6,870 nt of DNA, taken from Opitutus sp. GAS368 (GTDB lineage: Bacteria; Verrucomicrobiota; Verrucomicrobiia; Opitutales; UBA953). A program made the position numbers and the translations under genes. Within the stretch, counting starts at the first letter, position 1, and each line of letters starts with the position of its first letter. The stretch spans positions 1 through 6,870 of the forward strand of contig CAMDQP010000055.1 of NCBI GenBank assembly GCA_945906115.1, written 5' to 3'. Under the pieces are notes generated by a model, which searched no databases, was not told the DNA's origin, and saw nothing but the letters and a program-made list of their open reading frames with translations. Below, one piece after another: positions 1 through 5,212 of the stretch.

Positions 1-75
1 ACCCTCGTCTATGCGGTCGGCTTGCTCGTCGCGTTCCTCGGCAAGGAAACCTCTGGTCAGGCGCTGCTAGACTGA
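1..75 (+). CDS. C-terminal end of a membrane protein, probably an MFS transporter (partial)
   Basis: Reading frame 1 is open from the first base to a TGA at 73-75 and gives only the last 24 residues. They comprise a hydrophobic stretch (VYAVGLLVAFLG) followed by a short polar tail (KETSGQALLD). A last membrane helix followed by an 'ETxGxxL-D' tail is typical of MFS sugar and organic-acid transporters, where the tail lies in the cytoplasm. The stop codon is 6 bases before the ATG of the enolase-superfamily gene, so the two are probably translationally coupled and in one operon. If so, this protein may import the substrate of that enzyme. The fragment is too short to fix a subfamily, and the MFS call rests on the tail pattern and the context. 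Confidence 0.55.
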   Translation, partial: TLVYAVGLLVAFLGKETSGQALLD

Positions 76-81
76 TTGCTG

Positions 82-1488
82 ATGAATGCTCGCGACGTCC
101 AGATCCGCGCGGTGCGCTGGCATGCCTTGCCGGTCACCCTGCGACTTCCGCTTAAGTTCGGCCATGAGACGGTCACGAGCGTGGTCTGCGCCCGCGTGTG
201 CGTCACGGTCGAGAAGGCCGACGGCTCTCTCGCCGAAGGGTGGGGCGAGACGCCGCTCAGTGTGCAGTGGGTCTGGCCTTCGCCGGTGCCCTATGACGTC
301 CGCTCGAAGGCGTTGCATGATTTCTGCGATACGCTGACCGAGGCTTATGCGGCCTTCGGTGCGCGCGGCCATTCGATGGAGATCGGACATGAATTCCTTG
401 AGGAAGCGATGCCGGGTATCCTGAAGAAGTTCAACGCCAGCCTGCCGGAAGGCGTCGCCATCCCGACGCTTGCGGCGCTGGTCTGCTGCTCGCCCTTCGA
501 TCTCGCCCTGCATGACGCCTATGGCGTCGCCCACGGGGTCCCAACGTATTCGACCTACTGCGCGCCGTGGATGAATCGCGATTTGTCAGCGTTCGTCACG
601 CCCGCCGCCGACGCCAAGGGTGTCTCCTTCGCTGGTCGCTACCCGGTCGACTACTTCCGCTCACCGGTCACGACCAAGCTGCTTGCCTGGCATCTCGTCG
701 GTGGCCTCGACTACCTCACGCTCGCTGAAGCCGGCGCGAACAAGGTCGCCGACGGTTATCCGTCCTCACTCGACGAATGGATCAAGACCGACGGCCTGAA
801 GGCTCTGAAGGTCAAACTACGTGGTAACGATGCGCCGTGGGATTTCGAGCGCCTGAAGTGTATCGCCGAAATCGGCCTGCCGCTCGGCGTTGAGCTCTTC
901 ACCGCTGACTTCAATTGCACCGTCATGGACCCGGCCTATGTGAACGGCGTCCTCGACCGCGTGAAATCCGAACTGCCCGATCTCTGGCAACGCCTCAGTT
1001 ACGTCGAACAACCGTTCCCGTATGAGTTAGAGGAGCATCCCATCGATGTGCACTCCGTGAGCCAGCGTATGCCGCTCTTCCTCGATGAGAGCGCACATGA
1101 CTGGCGCATCGTCCGCCTAGGTCGCGAACTCGGCTGGACCGGCGTGGCCCTCAAGACCTGCAAGACGCAGACCGGGGCGCTCCTCAGCCTCTGCTGGGCC
1201 CGCGCCCATGGCATGCAACTCATGGTGCAGGATCTCACCAATCCCATGATGGCGCAGATGACGCACATCCTACTCGCCGCCCACGCGCCCACGATCGCTG
1301 GCGTGGAGACCAATGGGATGCAATTCTACCCCGCGGCTTCCGCGGCCGAGGCCAAGGTGCATCCGTTGCTCTACTCGCGTCGCGAGGGTCAGGTCGATGG
1401 TTCCAGCCTACGTGGTCCCGGTTTCGGTTATCGCTTGGCTGAAATCAGCCGCGAATTGCCTCCGGCCCGTCGTTCCGCGGGCCGCTAA
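82..1488 (+). CDS. Enolase-superfamily enzyme, muconate lactonizing (MLE)-like subgroup, substrate unknown
   Basis: This 468-residue protein belongs to the mandelate racemase/MLE branch of the enolase superfamily. These enzymes remove a proton next to a carboxylate and stabilise the enolate on Mg2+, giving racemisation, epimerisation, cycloisomerisation or dehydration. Numbered from the ATG at 82, the barrel carries K243-V-K245 at the end of strand 2, metal ligands D276 (in ADFN), E309 (in EQPF) and D335 (in LDES), and K358 (in ALKTCK) on strand 6. Lysines on both faces indicate the MLE-like subgroup (dipeptide epimerase, o-succinylbenzoate synthase, cycloisomerase). The N-terminal capping domain includes GWGETPLS. 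About 87 residues separate GVPTY (152-156) from K243, which is longer than usual, and the whole protein exceeds the common 350-400 residues. A TTG at 76, two codons upstream, is an alternative start; neither start has a clear ribosome binding site, consistent with coupling to the gene ending at 75. The family call is firm, the reaction is not. No signal peptide is seen, so it is probably cytoplasmic. Confidence 0.88.
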   Translation: MNARDVQIRAVRWHALPVTLRLPLKFGHETVTSVVCARVCVTVEKADGSLAEGWGETPLSVQWVWPSPVPYDVRSKALHDFCDTLTEAYAAFGARGHSMEIGHEFLEEAMPGILKKFNASLPEGVAIPTLAALVCCSPFDLALHDAYGVAHGVPTYSTYCAPWMNRDLSAFVTPAADAKGVSFAGRYPVDYFRSPVTTKLLAWHLVGGLDYLTLAEAGANKVADGYPSSLDEWIKTDGLKALKVKLRGNDAPWDFERLKCIAEIGLPLGVELFTADFNCTVMDPAYVNGVLDRVKSELPDLWQRLSYVEQPFPYELEEHPIDVHSVSQRMPLFLDESAHDWRIVRLGRELGWTGVALKTCKTQTGALLSLCWARAHGMQLMVQDLTNPMMAQMTHILLAAHAPTIAGVETNGMQFYPAASAAEAKVHPLLYSRREGQVDGSSLRGPGFGYRLAEISRELPPARRSAGR

Positions 1489-1502
1489 GCCCCAATCGGC
1501 TT
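1463..1502 (+). other. Two adjacent short hairpins at the end of the enolase-superfamily gene
   Basis: CGGCCCG (1463-1469) pairs perfectly with CGGGCCG (1478-1484) across an 8-base loop, just before the stop codon. AAGCC (1487-1491) pairs with GGCTT (1498-1502) across 6 bases. No run of T follows either, so an intrinsic terminator is not supported. They may slow 3' decay or simply reflect high G+C. Confidence 0.3.
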
Positions 1503-1546
1503 GCCTGCGGAGGGCAGGGCGGGTTTGGTCACGGGACACCACCCCT

Positions 1547-2488
1547 ATGATGCTCCGCTCGCTCCTCCTCTGCCTGCTGTCGCTCAGCGCGTTCGCCGCC
1601 GACGCCCCCAAGCGCAAGGTCCTCTTCTTCACTAAGTCCTCGGGCTACGAGCACGAGGTAATCTCCTACAAGAAAGGCCAGCCTAGCTTCGCCGAGAAGC
1701 AGCTCCTCGAGATGGGCGCCGCCAATAACATCGAGTTCGTCTTCTCCAAGGACGGCTCGAAGTTCTCGCCTGAGTACCTGGCCCAGTTCGATACCGTGAT
1801 GTTCTACACCACCGGTGACCTCTGCTCCGAAGGTGGCGACAAGAATCCGCCCATGTCCATGGCCGGTAAGCAGGCCCTCTTCGACTACGTGAAGTCTGGT
1901 AAGGGCTTCGTGGGAACGCACTCCGCTTCCGATACCTTCCATACCGACAACGAGGCCGTGAAGGGCCCCGCGCGTTTTACCAACCATGGCGACAAGGCCG
2001 ACGCCTATGTCTGTTTCCTAGGCGCTGAATTCATCCGTCATGGTAAGCAGCAGGCCGGCGTGAACAAGGTCATCGATAAGACCTTCCCTGGCTTCGAGAA
2101 GGTCGGCGACTCGTTCTCCTTCGTCGAAGAGTGGTACACCCTCAAGGACTTCCGTCCCGAGATCCACGTCCTGACCGTCTTCAATGATCCCGCCCTCGAA
2201 GGCGACGACTACAAGCGCCCGCCTTTCCCTAACTGCTGGGCAAAGTACGAAGGCAAGGGACGCGTCTTTTATACCGCCATGGGTCACCGCGAAGACGTCT
2301 GGACCAACCCGACCTTCCAGCAGATTCTAATCGGCGGCCTCAAGTGGGCCAACGGTGATGCCAAGGCTCCTGACATGTCCCCGAACCTCCTTAAGGTCGC
2401 CCCGGGCGCCATGACCAATCAGCCTTACACGGCGACGCCGGCCCCGAAGGCCAAGGCGCCGGCCAAGAAGGCCGAAGCCAAGAAGTAA
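1547..2488 (+). CDS. Exported ThuA-like domain protein
   Basis: The 313-residue product is a ThuA-like (trehalose utilisation) protein, a family with a class I glutamine-amidotransferase-like flavodoxin fold. Residues 1-18 form a signal peptide: a short basic start (MMLR), a leucine-rich core and an AFA/A cleavage region near 17-18. Family landmarks are VLFFTKSSGYEH (25-36), GKGFVGTHSASDTFH (118-132), a VEEWY...EIHVL stretch, and GRVFYTAMGHREDVW with GHRED at 246-250, followed by GGLKWANG. The last 20 or so residues are a low-complexity Ala/Pro/Lys tail. ATG 1547 or ATG 1550 is the start; the open frame continues upstream to 1313, but that part lies inside the previous gene in another frame and would bury the signal peptide. 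In PVC bacteria such exported proteins commonly sit among sugar and sugar-acid degradation genes, but the reaction is poorly defined. Being 58 bases after the enolase-superfamily gene suggests co-transcription. No lipobox is seen. Confidence 0.87.
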   Translation: MMLRSLLLCLLSLSAFAADAPKRKVLFFTKSSGYEHEVISYKKGQPSFAEKQLLEMGAANNIEFVFSKDGSKFSPEYLAQFDTVMFYTTGDLCSEGGDKNPPMSMAGKQALFDYVKSGKGFVGTHSASDTFHTDNEAVKGPARFTNHGDKADAYVCFLGAEFIRHGKQQAGVNKVIDKTFPGFEKVGDSFSFVEEWYTLKDFRPEIHVLTVFNDPALEGDDYKRPPFPNCWAKYEGKGRVFYTAMGHREDVWTNPTFQQILIGGLKWANGDAKAPDMSPNLLKVAPGAMTNQPYTATPAPKAKAPAKKAEAKK

Positions 2489-2497
2489 GTCCTCACG

Positions 2498-2532
2498 CAG
2501 GGCGGGCCGCAAAGCCCGCCTTGCTAATTTCT
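2498..2532 (+). terminator. Probable rho-independent terminator after the ThuA-like gene
   Basis: CAGGGCGGGC (2498-2507) pairs with GCCCGCCTTG (2514-2523) over ten base pairs, one of them G-U, around a CGCAAA loop. A moderately T-rich stretch (CTAATTTCT) follows. The hairpin starts 9 bases after the ThuA-like stop codon, so it probably ends the transcript of the upstream block. The T tract is interrupted, so termination may be partial and the following MFS gene may receive read-through. Confidence 0.65.
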
Positions 2533-2554
2533 AGGCGGTTTCAACTGTCTCCCC

Positions 2555-3814
2555 ATGCGCGATACCCCCGCCGAAGCCACGAAGCTCAGCGAACTTTCTT
2601 CGCACCAGAAGAAGTCTGGCCTCGCGGCCTGGCTCGGTTGGTTCTTCGACGGACTCGACCTGCATCTTTACACGCTCGTCGCCACCGTCTTCGTGGCCGA
2701 GCTACTCATGGTCAAGGAGGCCGACCCTGATGTCGGGCGTTATGGTTCGTATATCCAGGCGGCTTTCCTGCTCGGTTGGGCCCTGGGTGGAGCATTCTTC
2801 GGCATCATCGGTGATCGCCTCGGCCGCAGCCGAACGCTCGTCCTGACAATCCTGACCTACGCGCTCTTTACCGGCCTATCGTTCTTTGCGGAGAACTGGT
2901 GGCAGCTGATGATCTTCCGTTTCCTGGCTGCGCTGGGTATCGGTGGCGAATGGGCGGTCGGTGCCTCGCTGCTTTCCGAGACGTGGCCGAAGAAGTGGCG
3001 CCCGTGGATCGCCGCCGTGCTGCAGTGTGCCGTGAACTTCGGTATCCTGGCCGCCATCGCCGGCGTCTTCTTGCTCCAGAAGGTTCCTGGTTATGAGCCA
3101 CGCTGGGTCTTCCTGATCGGTGTCTTGCCGGCGTTCGTGACGCTCTGGATTCGCAAGGAAGTCCCGGAGACCGCTGAGTGGTCGGCCGAGAAGGGGAAGC
3201 GGGAGGCTCCTTCGATGATGGGCCTGTTCGGACGCGATATTCGCCGCACAACCTTCATCGCCTCCACACTCTGCGCGATTTCCCTGACCGGCCACTGGTG
3301 CTTCATGTTCTGGCAACAGGCCTTTATTCGTTCTCATCCCGAAGTCATCGCCCGTTCGCTCGATAAGGCTTCGGTCGTCGCGACGGCGCTCTTCTGCGTC
3401 ATCTCGGCTTCGGTGGTCGGCAACTTCGCCTCCGGCTGGGCTGCGCATCGTTTCGGGTATCGCCGCGCCTTGGCGGCTTTCTTTGGCGTTTATTTCGTCC
3501 TGATGGCTCTGACCTTCGCCACCCCTTGGAGCCTCAATCAGACCTATGCCCTCTATGCCGGCGTGGGCTTCTGCCAGGGCGTCTTCGGTCTCTTCACGAT
3601 GGCGCTGCCCCCGCTGTTCCCGACTCTGCTCCGTACGACCGGCGCGGGCTTCAGCTACAATATCGGCCGCGTCTTCGCCGCTGCAGGTACGGTCTTCTTC
3701 GGCATCTTCGCCAAGCCGTCCGATTTCAGCTCGGTGTTACTCTACGCTTCGATCCTGTTCCTACCCGCCGCCATCCTGGCGATGTGGCTGCCGACCGAAG
3801 AGGCTACTTCCTGA
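2555..3814 (+). CDS. MFS transporter, organic-acid/sialate symporter-like, 12 membrane helices
   Basis: The 419-residue inner-membrane protein has about 12 hydrophobic helices in two six-helix halves, split by a basic/acidic loop near residues 195-225 (KEVPETAEWSAEKGKRE). Helix 1 contains D32-G-L-D35, a pattern common in proton-coupled aromatic-acid, carboxylate and sialate transporters. Loop 2-3 has MFS motif A (GDRLGRSR, 86-93), helix 4 has RFLAALGIGGEW (122-133), and the second half carries GWAAHRFGYRR and RTTGAGFSYNIGR (360-372). These fit the sialate/lactate/aromatic-acid symporter side of MFS better than sugar porters. The ATG at 2555 is the first in frame after the terminator and has only a weak purine patch (GGCGG, 2534-2538), too far away for a normal Shine-Dalgarno. 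No promoter is evident in the short gap, so read-through from the upstream block is possible. The substrate is unknown. The 3' end overlaps the convergent EVE gene by 11 bases. Confidence 0.88.
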   Translation: MRDTPAEATKLSELSSHQKKSGLAAWLGWFFDGLDLHLYTLVATVFVAELLMVKEADPDVGRYGSYIQAAFLLGWALGGAFFGIIGDRLGRSRTLVLTILTYALFTGLSFFAENWWQLMIFRFLAALGIGGEWAVGASLLSETWPKKWRPWIAAVLQCAVNFGILAAIAGVFLLQKVPGYEPRWVFLIGVLPAFVTLWIRKEVPETAEWSAEKGKREAPSMMGLFGRDIRRTTFIASTLCAISLTGHWCFMFWQQAFIRSHPEVIARSLDKASVVATALFCVISASVVGNFASGWAAHRFGYRRALAAFFGVYFVLMALTFATPWSLNQTYALYAGVGFCQGVFGLFTMALPPLFPTLLRTTGAGFSYNIGRVFAAAGTVFFGIFAKPSDFSSVLLYASILFLPAAILAMWLPTEEATS

Positions 3815-4265
3815 GGCCGCCCAGTCCGGCGATCGACTTGAATTCGGCGGCGGTCACGGGCGTCACGGAGAGGCGGTTACCCGGACGTAGGATGAGCATT
3901 TCCTTGAGCGCCGCGGAGTCGCGGAGGTCGGGCAGGCTGACGAGTCGCTTGAAGCCCTGATGAAACGAGACCTCGATGCAGCTCCAGCGAGGTTTATCTT
4001 TAGTCGACTTGGCGTCGTAGTAGTCCGACTTGGGTTCGAACTGCGTCGGGTCGTCGAAGGCTTCCTGGGAGACCTTGGCCACCCCGACGATGCCAGGGTC
4101 GTCGCAGTTGGAGTGATAGAATAGCACAAGGTCACCGACCTTAGCCGCGCGCATGAAGTTACGCGCCTGATAATTGCGCACGCCGGTCCAGGGTTCCTTG
4201 CCCTTGCGTTCGAGCTCCTGGAAGGAGAACTCGTCGGGTTCGGACTTCATCAGCCAGTGGTGCAT
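3804..4265 (-). CDS. EVE-domain protein (PUA-like fold)
   Basis: This 153-residue cytoplasmic protein is a stand-alone EVE domain. It opens with the family's characteristic WLMKSEP (4-10), followed by WTGVRNYQARNFM (26-38), KVGDLVLFYHS (42-52), a GIVGVAKV strand, a D-Y-Y-D...PRW segment and a C-terminal RLS(V)TPVT strand. EVE domains share the PUA-like fold of YTH and ASCH domains; some bind modified bases such as 5-methylcytosine or 5-hydroxymethylcytosine in DNA, and others are linked to RNA modification. Single-domain versions of this size are widespread housekeeping-type proteins whose physiological ligand is mostly unknown. The ATG at 4265 places the core motif four residues in, as is usual; no Shine-Dalgarno is visible. 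It is transcribed divergently from the TatD-family gene and converges on the MFS gene. Nothing around it resembles restriction or anti-phage genes, so a defence role is not supported here. Confidence 0.9.
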   Translation of the reverse strand: MHHWLMKSEPDEFSFQELERKGKEPWTGVRNYQARNFMRAAKVGDLVLFYHSNCDDPGIVGVAKVSQEAFDDPTQFEPKSDYYDAKSTKDKPRWSCIEVSFHQGFKRLVSLPDLRDSAALKEMLILRPGNRLSVTPVTAAEFKSIAGLGGLRK

Positions 4266-4348
4266 GCGGTCAACGTGCAGGGCAGGGCGGCTTTTTCAAG
4301 GCAGGGCTGTGGTCTTGCCCTTTCGTTCTCAGGGAGCCTAATCACCGC
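4266..4348. promoter_or_regulatory. Divergent spacer between the EVE and TatD-family genes
   Basis: This 83-base gap must carry the 5' signals of both flanking genes. It contains three GCAGGGC copies (4277-4283, 4282-4288 and 4301-4307; the first two overlap by two bases), a T5 run (4292-4296), and a weak 5-bp hairpin AGGGC/GCCCT around TGTGGTCTT. AGGGAG at 4331-4336 is a plausible but somewhat distant ribosome binding site for the GTG at 4349. I could not identify convincing -35/-10 pairs in either direction, so the promoters are inferred from gene orientation only. Confidence 0.45.
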
Positions 4349-5152
4349 GTGCGCCTGCTGGACTCTCATTGTCACCCTGAATACGCCCTCAAGGCCGGCC
4401 GTCTGGCCGCATGGGTGGCCGAATGCCGCGCCGCCGGCGTCGAAGGCGTCGTTGCCATCGGCACGGATCTCAAGGACTGGTCCGAGTATCGCGACCTCGC
4501 CTCCACGCAGCCTGATTTCTTCCGGCACACCGTCGGTCTCCATCCTGGTCATGTCGAGGAAGGCTGGGAGGAGACCGTCGCAGCGATCTCGCCTTATTTC
4601 GCCGACCACACGCCTCCCGCAGCGCTCGGGGAGATTGGCTTGGATTATTTCCGGCTCCCGAGCGACGTCACGGAAGCCGAGCGGATCAAGGGCTGGCAGC
4701 AGGAAGCCTTCCGTCGCCAACTCTCGCTGGCCTACCAGTTCGGCTGCCCGGTGGTCATCCATTCTCGCCATGCCTTCGATGATTGCGTGCGCCTGATCGA
4801 CGCCAGTGGCGTCGATTGGCGCAAGGTCGTCTTCCATTGCTTCGTCGAAGGGCCTGACCAGGTCCGTCAGGTCAATCAGCGGGGCGGCCGCGCCTCCTTC
4901 ACCGGCATCATCACCTACGCCAAGTCGGAGGAGATCCGCCAGGCGCTCAAGGCGCAGGGCCTCGCCCGCCTAATGTTGGAGACCGATGCCCCGTATCTCG
5001 CCCCGCAGTCCGTCCGTGGTAAGGAAAATACGCCCGCCTATCTCCCAGAGATCTGCGCCCAGGCTGCCGAACTACTGGGGCTGCCGCCGGATGAGGTTGC
5101 CGAGGTTGCCACGCGCAATGCCCGCGAGTTCTTTGGTTTCGCCGCAGGCTGA
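4349..5152 (+). CDS. TatD-family metal-dependent hydrolase (putative deoxyribonuclease)
   Basis: The 267-residue product is a full-length TatD-type member of the amidohydrolase superfamily, a TIM barrel with a two-metal site. The expected ligands are all present: H7 and H9 (DSHCHPE), E95 (LGEIGLDYF), H138 (VVIHSR), H163 (VFHCF) and D213 (LETDAPYL). Family members act as 3'-5' exonucleases or endonucleases on DNA and RNA in the cytoplasm and have been linked to DNA repair, RNA turnover and, for TatD-like paralogues, quality control. The exact substrate cannot be read from sequence. The GTG at 4349 is chosen because it places DSHCH five residues in, as is normal, and because AGGGAG lies 12 bases upstream; there is no suitable ATG. 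The acyltransferase gene follows after 60 bases on the same strand, so co-transcription is likely. Length and motifs are ordinary. Confidence 0.92.
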   Translation: MRLLDSHCHPEYALKAGRLAAWVAECRAAGVEGVVAIGTDLKDWSEYRDLASTQPDFFRHTVGLHPGHVEEGWEETVAAISPYFADHTPPAALGEIGLDYFRLPSDVTEAERIKGWQQEAFRRQLSLAYQFGCPVVIHSRHAFDDCVRLIDASGVDWRKVVFHCFVEGPDQVRQVNQRGGRASFTGIITYAKSEEIRQALKAQGLARLMLETDAPYLAPQSVRGKENTPAYLPEICAQAAELLGLPPDEVAEVATRNAREFFGFAAG

Positions 5153-5194
5153 CACCACATTGTCACGGTTTCGCCTCTGTCCGTCCGCACATTC

Positions 5195-5210
5195 GTGGCA
5201 TCATTGCCAC
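5195..5210. promoter_or_regulatory. Perfect inverted repeat just upstream of the acyltransferase start
   Basis: GTGGCA (5195-5200) is the exact reverse complement of TGCCAC (5205-5210), separated by TCAT. The element ends two bases before the ATG at 5213. As RNA it would form a 6-bp hairpin with a four-base loop where a ribosome binding site would lie; as DNA it could be a small operator. Its GTG (5195) and a TTG (5204) are also in frame with the gene and could be alternative starts. A weaker hairpin, TGACA/TGTCA (5150-5154 with 5161-5165), overlaps the TatD stop codon. Confidence 0.35.
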
Positions 5211-5212
5211 AG

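Noticed and set aside
67..534. Antisense open frame opposite the 5' part of the enolase-superfamily gene
   Set aside because: Low-complexity Arg/Asp-rich product with no recognisable motif; a shadow of the coding frame.
1313..1546. Upstream extension of the ThuA-like open frame back to an ATG at 1313
   Set aside because: It overlaps the enolase-superfamily gene in another frame, has an Arg/Pro-rich composition typical of off-frame translation, and would bury a good signal peptide that starts at 1547.
2521..2554. Possible promoter with TGCTAATTT as an extended -10 before the MFS gene
   Set aside because: The hexamer matches the consensus at only about half its positions, and a -35 would fall inside the terminator stem with no resemblance to TTGACA.
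2876..3448. Long antisense open frame of 190 residues inside the MFS gene
   Set aside because: Its Arg/Asp/Gly-rich sequence has no recognisable fold, and it lies wholly opposite a clear gene. High G+C makes such frames common.
4257..4796. Open frame of 179 residues overlapping the TatD-family gene on the same strand
   Set aside because: Ser/Arg/Pro-rich off-frame translation; the TatD frame has all its metal ligands and is clearly the real one.
4250..4837. Antisense open frame of 195 residues opposite the TatD-family gene
   Set aside because: No domain pattern, and it would overlap the divergent spacer and the start of the EVE gene.
3804..5152. A modification-dependent defence system built from the EVE and TatD-family genes
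   Set aside because: Both are full-length single-domain proteins of common housekeeping type, and there is no methyltransferase, McrB-like GTPase, helicase or mobile element nearby. Noted only as a low-interest neighbourhood.
5160..5188. TTGTCA as a -35 box before the acyltransferase gene
   Set aside because: No acceptable -10 lies at 16-18 bases spacing, and the following sequence is G+C-rich.
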